Positions 19,863-29,098 are shown, numbered from the stretch's first letter. The stretch is DNA of 64,000 nucleotides from Candidatus Dadabacteria bacterium UBA1144 (GCA_002311855.1 DCAB01000012.1:255759-319758); one strand, 5' to 3'. Numbers and translations: made by a program. The notes: generated from the sequence alone by a model not told the origin.

Positions 19863-20705
19863 ATGGCTGAATACACACACCCAGACGTGTTGGTGTCAAC
19901 TGATTGGGTCCTTGAAAATAAAGACAACGAAGGAATTAAAGTAGTTGAATCCAATGAAGATATCCTACTTTACGAAACTGGGCACATAGAAGGCACTATT
20001 AAACTAGATTGGGAAACGGAACTCCAAGATAGCTTGATAAGAGATTATGTTAATAAAGATAATTTTGAGGCATTAATGTCATCAAAAGGAATTTCCGAAA
20101 ATGATACTGTAGTTTTCTACGGAGATAGAAGTAATTGGTGGGCTTGTTATGCTTTGTGGACGTTTAAAATTTACGGTCATGAGAAATGTCTTGTTATGAA
20201 CGGAGGAAGACAAAAGTGGGTTGATGAGAAAAAACCTGTTGTTAAAGATACTCCTTCGTATCCAGCTACAAACTATAAAGTAAGTGGTGTCAATACTAAG
20301 ATAAGAGCATTCAGGGATCAAGTAAGTGCTCATAGTGAAGAAAAAAAACCACTAATAGACGTCCGTTCCCCCAAGGAATATTCAGGGGAATTACTTCACA
20401 TGGAAGCTTATCCTCAAGAAGGAGCCTTAAGAGGTGGCCATATTCCAAATGCTGCATCTGTTCCTTGGGCAACTGCAGCAAATGAAGATGGAACTTTTAA
20501 GTCAGCAGATGAATTAATTGAAATTTATCAGGATGGTGCTGGACTTAAACCAGGCGATGATGTAATCGCGTATTGCAGAATTGGTGAGAGATCATCACAT
20601 ACTTGGTTTGTATTAACGTATCTTCTCGGCTTCCATGATGTTAAAAATTATGATGGTTCATGGACGGAATGGGGTAATCTGGTCCAGGCACCGATTGAAA
20701 AATAA
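19863..20705 (+). CDS. Two-domain rhodanese sulfurtransferase (thiosulfate or 3-mercaptopyruvate type)
   Basis: This 280-aa protein has two tandem rhodanese domains. The first is inactive and structural (about 8-125). The second (about 150-275) carries the active-site loop CRIGER with the sulfur-carrying cysteine at 238. The CRxGER loop is the form usual in thiosulfate sulfurtransferases, while mercaptopyruvate enzymes mostly have CGxGVT or CGSGVT. A strong GAGGAGG ribosome site precedes the ATG. There is no signal peptide, so the enzyme is cytosolic. It heads an operon with a U-type Fe-S scaffold 12 bp downstream and a nitroreductase-like gene after that, which suggests persulfide supply for cluster assembly. 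It is probably controlled by the inverted repeat upstream. Confidence 0.9.
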   Translation: MAEYTHPDVLVSTDWVLENKDNEGIKVVESNEDILLYETGHIEGTIKLDWETELQDSLIRDYVNKDNFEALMSSKGISENDTVVFYGDRSNWWACYALWTFKIYGHEKCLVMNGGRQKWVDEKKPVVKDTPSYPATNYKVSGVNTKIRAFRDQVSAHSEEKKPLIDVRSPKEYSGELLHMEAYPQEGALRGGHIPNAASVPWATAANEDGTFKSADELIEIYQDGAGLKPGDDVIAYCRIGERSSHTWFVLTYLLGFHDVKNYDGSWTEWGNLVQAPIEK

Positions 20706-20717
20706 TTAGGAAGAGAA

Positions 20718-21152
20718 ATGTCTGCGGATAACAAAGAAAAGCAAGATTTGATGGATTTTATCCTTGACCATTATGAAAATCCTAGAAATTCTGGCTCAAT
20801 CGATGACCCTGACGTTGAACAAGGGAAATGTGATATTTTGCAGAAGGGCGGTAATCCTGGATGCGGTGATATCATAACGATTTGCCTCAAAGTTGAAGAT
20901 AAAATTATAAAAGATTTTAAATTCGAGGGTGAAGGCTGTATTGTTAGTCAAGCTGGTACCTCTATTATCTCGGAAATGGTTATCGGGAAAGAGATTGATA
21001 AAATTATCGAAATGGGGCCCGAAATAATGTCAGAGGTGCTTGGGGAGGAACTTACTCTTTCAAGACCAAAATGTTCAACCCTGGGAATCTCCACTTTAAA
21101 GCTTGCACTTAGACAATTCGAGAAAAAAGAATTAAAAAAACTTACTCAATAG
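20718..21152 (+). CDS. U-type iron-sulfur cluster scaffold / sulfur acceptor (IscU/SufU-like)
   Basis: This 144-aa protein keeps the three scaffold cysteines: C49 in GNPGCGD (with D51), C74 in GEGCIVSQAG and C119 in RPKCSTLG. Where IscU has His before its last cysteine, this protein has Lys (KC), as SufU does. However, the 45-residue distance between the second and third cysteines is close to IscU and lacks the insertion typical of SufU. It is therefore a mixed type. It lies 12 bp after the rhodanese gene, with an AGGAAGAG-type site. No cysteine desulfurase, SufB/C/D or HscA/B is in the window, so the rhodanese may be its sulfur donor, which is inference. Confidence 0.85.
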   Translation: MSADNKEKQDLMDFILDHYENPRNSGSIDDPDVEQGKCDILQKGGNPGCGDIITICLKVEDKIIKDFKFEGEGCIVSQAGTSIISEMVIGKEIDKIIEMGPEIMSEVLGEELTLSRPKCSTLGISTLKLALRQFEKKELKKLTQ

Positions 21153-21218
21153 TCTTTTTCCTAACCTTGTTTTGATTTATAATATACGTTGTAGATTATT
21201 TAATTGGGGGACGTACAA

Positions 21219-22562
21219 ATGGCAAAAAAAAATCGAAATGGCAAAGTTAATTACGATGCAGCTTTAAGCTATCCTTTATTTGAAGCTATATTCAATAGGA
21301 GATCAAGAAGATTTGGCACAGGGATGGAGCTTCCATCCGATAGTAGCTTAGCTCATAAATCGGAGATCCCTCCAATTCCTCTAACTGAATTTCAAGAAGC
21401 AATGTTGGTGTGGGCGGGAACTGGTTTAACTGGCCTAGCTTTGGCTGACTTGCCACCTGAATGTGGAATTGATTTATTATGCCAATGGACTGGAAGGACT
21501 TGGCCATCAGCCTGCAATAACCACGGTACTGAGCTATTTTTCACAAATGATTCCGGTCTATACTGGGTTGATGTGAAGAATATGCTTCCTAAAGATAAAG
21601 AACTTGATGTTTTTTTTAGACTAGATCAAAATGAGAAAATCGATAGACTGCTCGAACTATACAGAGAAGGTCTAGTTAAGCTAGAAGATGGCAGAGCAGA
21701 CCTTCCCGATAAAATGCCAGGATTGTTTGATTTTAATCAATGGAACACTAACAAACCTGGAACAACAACTTTTATACCAGTTACTGATATAACAGAAGAA
21801 TATTTAAATCTTTTGCTTCTTTATTGTAGTAGTACTTATGCCTTTAGTATTTGGGACCCAACCCACAATGTTTCTTGTGGCCAAGACAAATGGATTGAAT
21901 CAGGCAGAATAAAAAAAGATGTACAACTTTCTCTTTATGACTTAGAAGTTAGGATTTTGACTGGTCTAAACGTTGAACAAGCTTTCATTTGCCAAAATAT
22001 GTCTTTGGCTCTCCAGGCTTTGGGCCTAGGAGGATGGACATTTACAGGCTTAATCCCAAGATATGCGTTAGGTTCTGATCCAGATCTTTTCAAAGGTCTC
22101 GGTTTTAGATTTGAACAGCCCAAATCCGGACCAACAAGACCTGTTGGAAAAGATGGTGTGTTTGAGGCTTATTGTCCTCCATATTACAAGGATATGTCGG
22201 AAGCTTTTGACAAAATGCATGAACATAAATGGGCAACCTGGGGCAAAGATAAAGCTTTTCCTTACGCTGAGCCGGACAAGCACTTGGTTAAGGCAAAAAA
22301 GCCGACTGATAGAACGATAGAAATTGTTAAATCGGTTGCTCAATATATATTTGACACCTATGGTTCATTTCCAGCTTTTGTTGATCCAATGTATATGAGG
22401 CTGGTCTTTCAAGCGCAAAACTTAGATTTAGATTTTTACGATAAGTATTACCCACCGGGTTCTTATACCGATCAGCATGTAAATACATTTAAATATTTTA
22501 ATCCTGATATGAAGAATCCATATAAACAAAAACCTAGCAAGAAATACCCCTGGGATAAGTAA
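21219..22562 (+). CDS. Nitroreductase-like protein, substrate unknown
   Basis: I place the start at the ATG at 21219, 8 nt after a GGGGG site, rather than the in-frame TTG at 21204. The 447-aa product opens with FNRRSRRFG (25-33), like the FMN-phosphate-binding RRS-x-R-x-F of nitroreductases. PLTEFQEAMLVWAGTGLTG (54-72) follows, then ALQALGLGGWTFTG in the second half, which resembles the nitroreductase GLG segment. It is about twice the length of a simple nitroreductase, and the C-terminal third (VDPMYMRLVFQAQNLD onward) matches nothing I recognise. A TATAAT at 21178-21183 may give it an extra promoter, but it lies only 66 bp after the scaffold gene. It converges on the CoA-ligase gene with 2 bp between them. 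The fold call is tentative. Confidence 0.6.
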   Translation: MAKKNRNGKVNYDAALSYPLFEAIFNRRSRRFGTGMELPSDSSLAHKSEIPPIPLTEFQEAMLVWAGTGLTGLALADLPPECGIDLLCQWTGRTWPSACNNHGTELFFTNDSGLYWVDVKNMLPKDKELDVFFRLDQNEKIDRLLELYREGLVKLEDGRADLPDKMPGLFDFNQWNTNKPGTTTFIPVTDITEEYLNLLLLYCSSTYAFSIWDPTHNVSCGQDKWIESGRIKKDVQLSLYDLEVRILTGLNVEQAFICQNMSLALQALGLGGWTFTGLIPRYALGSDPDLFKGLGFRFEQPKSGPTRPVGKDGVFEAYCPPYYKDMSEAFDKMHEHKWATWGKDKAFPYAEPDKHLVKAKKPTDRTIEIVKSVAQYIFDTYGSFPAFVDPMYMRLVFQAQNLDLDFYDKYYPPGSYTDQHVNTFKYFNPDMKNPYKQKPSKKYPWDK

Positions 22563-22564
22563 TA

Positions 22565-24262
22565 TTAATTTGGATTCACAGAGTCCCAAGTGTCCTTTGT
22601 AATCCCCTCATCTCGCAACTTGTTTTTCTGAACTCGGTTTGTGGGAGTCTTTGGAAGTGTATCTCTAAACTTGATGAATCTCGGAATCATAAATTTTGGC
22701 ATTATTGGAACAAGATATTTAATCAATTGGGCAGGGCCTAGTTTTTTACCCTCTTTCATTATTATGACAATCATTACTTCGTCCTCGGAATACTTTCCTT
22801 GGTCGGCAACTTTTACTGCAACGGCGGCTGCTTCTTCAATATCAGGATGAGAAGCAACAAGATTTTCAACTTCAAATGAGCTAATATTCTCCCCACGTCT
22901 TCTAATATAATCGTTTAATCTATCCATAAAAAAAATGTATCCATCTTCATCCATTCTGCACAAATCACCGGTATGGAACCAGAGATTCCTAAAATCTGAT
23001 ACTGTCTTTTCAGGCATTTTGTAGTAATAATGCAAAGATATATTTGGAATTCTGGGCCTAAGTACAAGTTCTCCCGGGGTGTTTCTTGGAAGCTCTTCGT
23101 CGGTTTCTGGATTAACTATTCTAATTTCATATCCAGGGGATTCTTTACCACACGATCCGACCCTGAATGCTTCCCCGGGCCTCATAAAAGTACACTGACC
23201 AACTTCGGTTAAACCATAACCTTCCATAAATAAAATGTTAAATCTCTTCATAAATTCTTCGATTATGTCATGAGGAGCGGGGCTTCCTAAAACGAGCTTT
23301 ACTTTATGTTCTTTTTCTTCTGGTACAACTGGAGCATTCCACATAAAATAGAACATAACTCCTACAAGATTAAATTTTGTTACACCAAAATCTTTCATCC
23401 ATTTCCAAAATTTACTAGCTGAATATTTTTCTTCAATGACAACTTTGGTGCCTCTGATCATAGCGGGATAAACTCCCATGACCATTGCATTGGAATGAAA
23501 AAGAGGTAGACAAGTAAAAATTGTATCATCGGGAGTTATATCCATTATGCTTGAATAATTTTGTGCTGAAGAATAATCTGCTGCGCAAGGCCTAACTACA
23601 CCTTTTGATTTTCCCGTAGTCCCTGACGTGTACATTAATCTAGCGTGATCTAAATGAGTTATTTTAATATTTGGCTCGGACTCGAATCCTTCACTAAGAA
23701 AACTATTCCAACTCACACAGGATTTTTCTTTATACCCCATGGTATCAAAACTATTCTCTCCTTTTCTGCTCCAAACAATAACATTTTGTATAAGTGGAAT
23801 TCTTTTTTGTATATTGGCAAGCCTGTCCATGTACTCTTCGGCAATAATTATTATTTTTGAATCGGATTCTTCTACTATGTACTGCAAAAAGTCCATAACA
23901 TAGGCGGTATTAATTGGCACCATAATTGAGCCATTTTTTAAAATCCCAAACCACGCGAGGCATACTTCCAGAGAATTTGGCATATAAACTGCAACTTTAT
24001 CACCCTTTTTTATACCTAATTTAGCAAGCGAGTTAGCAACCTTATTTGCAAGCTTATTTACTTCTGAAAAGGTCAATGCTTTATTGTAACTAAACTGTAA
24101 GAATTCCTTATCTGGTATTTTGCTAGCTTGTTCTATTAGGACTTTTGGTAGTACCCAATCTTTCTGGTTGCTTTTAATGTTCCAGTTGAAATCAAATTTA
24201 TTTTTCCAATCATAAGTTATGGGATGAGGTAAGTCTTTTATGGGATATTTTTTGTCTGACAT
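22565..24262 (-). CDS. AMP-forming acyl-CoA ligase (ANL superfamily, carnitine/crotonobetaine-CoA-ligase-like)
   Basis: This 565-aa enzyme activates a carboxylic acid with ATP and CoA. The P-loop-like A3 motif YTSGTTGKSKG is at 211-221. EGYGLTEVGQ, the HTGDLCRMDEDGYIFFMDR hinge region and the C-terminal IPRFIKF...PKTPTNRVQKNKLR lysine segment are all present, so the enzyme looks active. Overall resemblance is to the CaiC-like branch. Its ATG at 24262 overlaps the stop of the hydratase gene (TAATG), so the two are coupled. The coupled mesaconyl-CoA-hydratase-like protein suggests a short branched or dicarboxylic acid substrate. That is inference. Confidence 0.9.
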   Translation of the reverse strand: MSDKKYPIKDLPHPITYDWKNKFDFNWNIKSNQKDWVLPKVLIEQASKIPDKEFLQFSYNKALTFSEVNKLANKVANSLAKLGIKKGDKVAVYMPNSLEVCLAWFGILKNGSIMVPINTAYVMDFLQYIVEESDSKIIIIAEEYMDRLANIQKRIPLIQNVIVWSRKGENSFDTMGYKEKSCVSWNSFLSEGFESEPNIKITHLDHARLMYTSGTTGKSKGVVRPCAADYSSAQNYSSIMDITPDDTIFTCLPLFHSNAMVMGVYPAMIRGTKVVIEEKYSASKFWKWMKDFGVTKFNLVGVMFYFMWNAPVVPEEKEHKVKLVLGSPAPHDIIEEFMKRFNILFMEGYGLTEVGQCTFMRPGEAFRVGSCGKESPGYEIRIVNPETDEELPRNTPGELVLRPRIPNISLHYYYKMPEKTVSDFRNLWFHTGDLCRMDEDGYIFFMDRLNDYIRRRGENISSFEVENLVASHPDIEEAAAVAVKVADQGKYSEDEVMIVIIMKEGKKLGPAQLIKYLVPIMPKFMIPRFIKFRDTLPKTPTNRVQKNKLRDEGITKDTWDSVNPN

Positions 24263-25413
24263 TATTTAAATGACTTGTCTGTTGGAATGGCAACAGACAT
24301 CTCCATTGTTAATACCCTTATTTTATTATCTTTAATTTTCGAAACCCCTTTAAATCCGGCTTTTTCGTATGCTTTAAGACCAGCTTCGGTGACAATTTTG
24401 TCACCACGAAGTTCAATTGTTAATATTCCCATATCTGCTCTGTCTTCAATTTGAATCTTCTCTATGACTTTAAAGCTCCCGATAATTACTTCATCATCCT
24501 GATTTGTTGAATTAAATATAGATTGAATTATATCGCTAGGATATGTAGGAGCATCATGAGAGCCGGAATTCATGCCTAGAAAATACCCAAAAGGAATATG
24601 ATTGCTAATTTGACCTTCAGTTATGGATTTTACTGCCCCCCCGTAACCTATAAAGTTTGAGTTTGGATCATGATGAACCCCCGCATCGTTAAGAGTTGAA
24701 ATCTGAAGCCAACTAAAATCAACTAATTTAATTGAAGAGGCAGAATCTCCTTCGTAAATCTCATCTTTTTCAAACTCTTCAAATGTTTTGCCATTATTTT
24801 CAAGCCAACCCCTGTTGAGATTCTTGTATTCTAATGGTAATTGAGTTTCAGTAAAATCAATTTTATCTGGTTGTTTTTCCAAATTGGATTGTTTGTTTAT
24901 TGTTTGTCCCGGCGATGTTCTTAGTAGAACTTGCCTTACATACTCTAGAACAACTTCGTCCCTTTGATTTGTGATTGTTGTTTTTACTTGAACTGATCCA
25001 TTTGAAGCACCATCTTTTTTAACCTCTATCCCAAGAACAGCAGATTTGCCAAATAAAATATCCCCTTCAAAAACCGGCTTACCATATCTAAGATTTTTAT
25101 AAGATAGATTCGCAATTGCATTAAATGATATGTCATGAACACTAAGACCGAAACCAACATTAAATAAATATCCTTGGCTAACTAATCCGGGGGTATCAAT
25201 ATTAAATCTATCTTTCTTTGAATTGGCATCAGGATCTTTGTACCCTAATGATTGAGAAAGTGAACTATCTGCTCCTAATAAATAATTTTTTTTAAATTTT
25301 TTTATATACTCTCGATTTCTAAAGGGTGTTATTTGTATTGATCCATGGTGTAATACTTCTCCTAAAACAAACTCTTCAATATACTTTGACGAAACTAGAT
25401 TAATAAGACTCAT
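24262..25413 (-). CDS. Double hot-dog (MaoC-type) hydratase resembling mesaconyl-CoA hydratase
   Basis: This 383-aa protein is built from two MaoC-like hot-dog halves. The first half has SLSQSLGY, ISFNAIANLSYKNLRYGKPV and FEGDIL, and the second has GVHHDPNSNFIGYGG and LGMNSGSHDAPTYPSDI. From memory of the family, these segments line up with mesaconyl-CoA (2-methylfumaryl-CoA) hydratase. That enzyme interconverts mesaconyl-CoA and beta-methylmalyl-CoA in the ethylmalonyl-CoA and 3-hydroxypropionate pathways. The protein is longer than that enzyme. The gene is 39 bp after tatC and coupled to the CoA ligase gene. A TATAAT about 20 nt above its ATG may be its own -10 box. Substrate is uncertain. 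Confidence 0.68.
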   Translation of the reverse strand: MSLINLVSSKYIEEFVLGEVLHHGSIQITPFRNREYIKKFKKNYLLGADSSLSQSLGYKDPDANSKKDRFNIDTPGLVSQGYLFNVGFGLSVHDISFNAIANLSYKNLRYGKPVFEGDILFGKSAVLGIEVKKDGASNGSVQVKTTITNQRDEVVLEYVRQVLLRTSPGQTINKQSNLEKQPDKIDFTETQLPLEYKNLNRGWLENNGKTFEEFEKDEIYEGDSASSIKLVDFSWLQISTLNDAGVHHDPNSNFIGYGGAVKSITEGQISNHIPFGYFLGMNSGSHDAPTYPSDIIQSIFNSTNQDDEVIIGSFKVIEKIQIEDRADMGILTIELRGDKIVTEAGLKAYEKAGFKGVSKIKDNKIRVLTMEMSVAIPTDKSFK

Positions 25414-25452
25414 TTTGTTATCCCAATAATCAAATTATAAAGACTACTATTA

Positions 25453-26175
25453 TTAATATTTCTTATCAATGCCCCTGTATGTTAGATATGCTATCAAAAC
25501 ACCTATCTCATAGAACAACAGTAAAGGTAAAAGCATGAACAACATAGATAATATATCTGTTGTTGGAGTAAGAATTGCCGAAAGAGCAGCACATATTAAT
25601 ATCGAATATCTTCTTTTGGAAGATAAAAACTGAGATGTGATTAGTCCAAATCTTGATAATAAAAAAATGATTAGTGGGTATTCGAAAATTATTCCAAAGC
25701 TTAATATCAGTGAGGTTAGAAAACCCAAAGTATCACTTACATTTGGCAATGCGGTAATAACATTTGTAGAATATCCATTAATTAAGATATCGAAAGCTAG
25801 CGGAGCAACATAGAAAAAACAAAAAGCTGCCCCCGTAAAAAACAAGATAGTACCTAAGACAATTACCAATAAAGATATTTTTTTTTCATTTTGATACAAT
25901 GCAGGTTTTATAAAAGTCCAAATCTCATAGATAAGTAGAGGTATTACGCAAATCAAACTTGCTAGAAAAGCTACTTTTATATTAGCGGACAATCCTTCCG
26001 TAGGCTTTGTAAAGATAATTTTTGAGCTTAAAGGTAATGATTGACTCATTGGGAGAAGTGCAAAATCCATTAAGATGTCTCTAAAAAAGAAAGCGGGGAC
26101 AAAAAGTATTACAACAAATAAAAGAACTTTGATGAGACTTTTTCTTAAAATCCCAAAATGTTCCAAAAAAGTCAT
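25453..26175 (-). CDS. tatC: Sec-independent (Tat) protein translocase subunit TatC
   Basis: TatC is the twin-arginine signal receptor in the inner membrane. The protein has six predicted membrane helices, the N-terminal cytoplasmic MTFLEHFGILRKSLIK segment, the FTKPTEGLSANIKVAFLAS segment and FEYPLIIFLLSRFG. I prefer the ATG at 26175 (240 aa), which gives the canonical TatC N-terminus, over a TTG at 26199 that adds eight charged residues. Neither has a strong ribosome site. tatA and tatB are not adjacent, and the two genes downstream encode cytosolic CoA enzymes, so the gene is an orphan here. It diverges from serA. Confidence 0.95.
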   Translation of the reverse strand: MTFLEHFGILRKSLIKVLLFVVILFVPAFFFRDILMDFALLPMSQSLPLSSKIIFTKPTEGLSANIKVAFLASLICVIPLLIYEIWTFIKPALYQNEKKISLLVIVLGTILFFTGAAFCFFYVAPLAFDILINGYSTNVITALPNVSDTLGFLTSLILSFGIIFEYPLIIFLLSRFGLITSQFLSSKRRYSILICAALSAILTPTTDILSMLFMLLPLLLFYEIGVLIAYLTYRGIDKKY

Positions 26176-26228
26176 CTTGATTTCTTTTTTCACAAACAAA
26201 TCTTATACCTAGCATCTTCTTTTTACAA

Positions 26229-26257
26229 TTGACATTAATCAATTGCTAAAATATATT
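26229..26257 (+). promoter_or_regulatory. Sigma70-type promoter of serA-hisZ-purA
   Basis: A consensus -35 TTGACA (26229-26234), a 17-nt spacer and a -10 TATATT (26252-26257) precede serA. Transcription would start near 26264, giving a leader of about 22 nt that carries the strong GGAGGA ribosome site. Confidence 0.75.
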
Positions 26258-26285
26258 TTTATTTTGGAAGCCTTGGAGGAACAAT

Positions 26286-27884
26286 TTGAAAATTTTAATA
26301 ACTGATGGTCTCTCTAAAGAGGGTCTCGAGCTCTTGAGCCAACACCCGAATATCGAAGTCGATTTACGAAAAAAGATTGAGAGGAAAGAATTAAAGAAAA
26401 TTATTAACAATTATAATGCCGTCATAATTAGAAGCGCAACAAAAATGGACAAAGAAATCATTGAAAGCTTGAATGATAATTTGAAATTGATTGGACGGGC
26501 TGGAATAGGGGTTGATAATGTTGATGTGCGAGCTGCTTCAAAAAAAGGCATCATAGTAATGAATACTCCATCTGCGAATGCTATTACTACAGCTGAGCAT
26601 ACAATCGCGCTACTATTTTCTCTTGCAAGGAATACCCCTCAAGCTTATCGTTCTATGAAAGAAAAAAAATGGGAGAGATCTAGCTTTCAGGGAACTGAGC
26701 TTTATGGAAAAACCTTTGGGATTATTGGTCTAGGTAATATAGGACGCCTAGTGGCCGAAAGAGCTGTTGGGCTTAGAATGAAAGTTATTGCCCATGACCC
26801 ATACATATCAAAAGATATAAAATTAAACATTCCTGTTGAACTCGTTGAAATGGATGAAATTTTCAAGCGATCTGACGTTATCACGGTCCATACTCCATTG
26901 ACGGCAGGGACTAGAGATTTGATTTCTAAAGGTTCGATAGATTTAATGAAAAATGGAGTGATTATTATTAACTGCGCTAGGGGCGGAATTGTCAACGAAA
27001 AAGATATAGTAGAGGGAATTAAAAAAGGAAAAATCGGAGGAGTCGCACTTGATGTTTTTGAAAGTGAGCCCCCAGATTTTAAATCACCAATTTTTAATCA
27101 AGATAATAAAATTATTTTTACACCACACCTTGGTGCCTCAACACAAGAAGCCCAGATGAAGGTCGGAATTGCTATGGCTGAACAAATTATTGAATATGTT
27201 AACGATGGCGTGGTTACGAATGCTGTTAATATGCATTCTATGAGCCATGATATTTTGACTGAGATGCAACCCTTTCTTGAATTGTCTGAAAAACTTGGAA
27301 ATTTTATGGGACAAATATGCAAATCCGGTGTTAAAGAAATAATACTTGAATACAGTGGAAATGTTTCAGAAATGAATGTCGCACCTCTGACTGTTTCTGC
27401 TCTTAAGGGATATCTTTCACCCATTATGAGTGCTCCAGTTACATACGTAAATGCTCCACTAATTGCCGAGGAGAGAGGCATTAAACTCAAGGAAGCGAAA
27501 GTAACCTCCGAGGAAGATTTTTCCAGTTTAGTTACGCTAATTATTAAAAGTGAGAGTGGGGACTTCTCTGTTTCAGGTTCAATATTCGGCAAGAAAGAGC
27601 CTAGATTTACTAAGTTGAACCAACACACTATAGACGTGATACCTAAAGGCAATGTCTTAATAATAGAAAATGATGATAAACCCGGTGTAATCGGACTACT
27701 TGGCGATGCTTTGGGAAAAAGAAATATAAATATTGGTCGGCTTTACTTAAGTAGAAAAAACAATTCAACCGATACTGAATCCGCTTTAGCATTTATTTCT
27801 GTTGATTCTCCTGTCTCTGAGGAGACTTTGGAAAATATTGCCAATTTGCCTCAAGTTAAAAGTATTGAACAGGTAATTTTTTGA
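26286..27884 (+). CDS. serA: D-3-phosphoglycerate dehydrogenase
   Basis: SerA makes 3-phosphohydroxypyruvate, the first step of serine synthesis. The start is a TTG at 26286, chosen because GGAGGA lies 5 nt upstream and the protein then begins MKILITDGLSKEG. The 532-aa long form has the Rossmann motif GLGNIGR (148-154) and the catalytic-histidine region FTPHLGAST. An intervening allosteric substrate-binding domain and a C-terminal ACT domain (about 455-532) with VLIIENDDKPGVIG follow. The long form is usual in many non-enteric bacteria. It heads the serA-hisZ-purA operon behind a good promoter. The glycine cleavage genes at 36.7 kb use the downstream product. Confidence 0.96.
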   Translation: MKILITDGLSKEGLELLSQHPNIEVDLRKKIERKELKKIINNYNAVIIRSATKMDKEIIESLNDNLKLIGRAGIGVDNVDVRAASKKGIIVMNTPSANAITTAEHTIALLFSLARNTPQAYRSMKEKKWERSSFQGTELYGKTFGIIGLGNIGRLVAERAVGLRMKVIAHDPYISKDIKLNIPVELVEMDEIFKRSDVITVHTPLTAGTRDLISKGSIDLMKNGVIIINCARGGIVNEKDIVEGIKKGKIGGVALDVFESEPPDFKSPIFNQDNKIIFTPHLGASTQEAQMKVGIAMAEQIIEYVNDGVVTNAVNMHSMSHDILTEMQPFLELSEKLGNFMGQICKSGVKEIILEYSGNVSEMNVAPLTVSALKGYLSPIMSAPVTYVNAPLIAEERGIKLKEAKVTSEEDFSSLVTLIIKSESGDFSVSGSIFGKKEPRFTKLNQHTIDVIPKGNVLIIENDDKPGVIGLLGDALGKRNINIGRLYLSRKNNSTDTESALAFISVDSPVSEETLENIANLPQVKSIEQVIF

Positions 27885-29098
27885 TGAAAGAATCTACTTC
27901 GCTCCCCGTAGGAATTAAAGATTACACAACAAACAATGTAAAAAAAATTGAATCGGTGTCAAGCATGGTTTTAGATGAGTCTGAGCTGTGGGGATATAAA
28001 AAAATACTTACCCCAATATTTGAGAAAATAGATTCCTTACAAATAGGATCCAAACAAGAAACTCTTCACAAAACTATCAAATTTATTGATCCCATCAATG
28101 GTGATGTACTAGGATTGAGATCGGACGTTACACCGCAAATAGCCCGTTATGTAGGTAGTAATTACAATGAGGAGTCCTTGCCATTAAGATTGAGTTACGT
28201 TGAACGGGTTATAAGAAATGAAGTAAAAGAAAGTAAAAATAAAAGAGAAATATTTCAAGTCGGATGCGAATTGATAGGCTCCAATCAACTAGAATCGGAC
28301 TTGGAGATTATTCTTTTAGGATCAACAATCTTGAGTAAATTAGGATTTGATAAACAAATAGTGACTATTAATTCGTCTTTGTTTGTAAATTTTGTATTCT
28401 CGAAACTACCTTCAATCAAAGATAAAATCGATTTACTTTTTCATAAAAAAGACTTTGATTTAATAAGAAAATTCACAAAAGATAAAAATGTATCAAAAGA
28501 AGAAAAAGCATTTCTAAAAAATTACGTCTTACCTATCATCGATAACAGAAAAATAAACACTGCCAAATTCCCATCGAGAGTAAAACTCGGACTAAAGAGA
28601 ATTGATTCATTAGTGAAATTTTTTAGGGAGACAAATCCCAATTTAACTGTAATTTCTGATCTTTTAGATGTGAAAGATTTTGATTATTATTCAGATATAA
28701 CATTCGATATAGCTATTCCAGGGATCAATGAAATAGTTTTATCCGGGGGAAGGTACAATAACCTAATAAGCAAATACGGGAAAGATATTCCCGCGATTGG
28801 ATTTGGGATAAACATACTCCCACTTCTGAACAAAACCAAGCACAAATATCTTGGAATTCCCATCGTTGTAACACAATACGATAGTTTGAAAAATGTTGGT
28901 TTGCCTTTTGAGGTTAGGGAATTCTTCAGTTCTCAAGGATTTGTAACTATTATGTCAAACTCGAAATCTAAATACAAAGGGGATTTTGATTTGAAAATCA
29001 TAATTAAAAAGAACGGCTCTTTAAAACTATTCGATAAAAAAAATAAGCACCTGGGTACTTCTAAAAATCTTTCAGAACTCCAAAACGAGGATTTGTAA
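27884..29098 (+). CDS. hisZ: ATP phosphoribosyltransferase regulatory subunit
   Basis: HisZ is a HisS-like protein without tRNA-charging activity that forms a complex with short-form HisG. The 404-aa protein has GLRSDVTPQIARY (class II motif 2 region), RLSYVERVIRN and the C-terminal SGGRYNNLISKYG and AIGFGINI. It lacks the HisS anticodon domain. The ATG at 27884 overlaps the serA stop (TGATG), so I exclude the in-frame TTG three bases earlier. It is followed by purA with a TAATG overlap. hisZ-purA adjacency is common in several bacterial groups. The presence of HisZ implies a short HisG elsewhere. hisD and hisC are at the right end of the window, in a separate unit. Confidence 0.9.
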   Translation: MKESTSLPVGIKDYTTNNVKKIESVSSMVLDESELWGYKKILTPIFEKIDSLQIGSKQETLHKTIKFIDPINGDVLGLRSDVTPQIARYVGSNYNEESLPLRLSYVERVIRNEVKESKNKREIFQVGCELIGSNQLESDLEIILLGSTILSKLGFDKQIVTINSSLFVNFVFSKLPSIKDKIDLLFHKKDFDLIRKFTKDKNVSKEEKAFLKNYVLPIIDNRKINTAKFPSRVKLGLKRIDSLVKFFRETNPNLTVISDLLDVKDFDYYSDITFDIAIPGINEIVLSGGRYNNLISKYGKDIPAIGFGINILPLLNKTKHKYLGIPIVVTQYDSLKNVGLPFEVREFFSSQGFVTIMSNSKSKYKGDFDLKIIIKKNGSLKLFDKKNKHLGTSKNLSELQNEDL

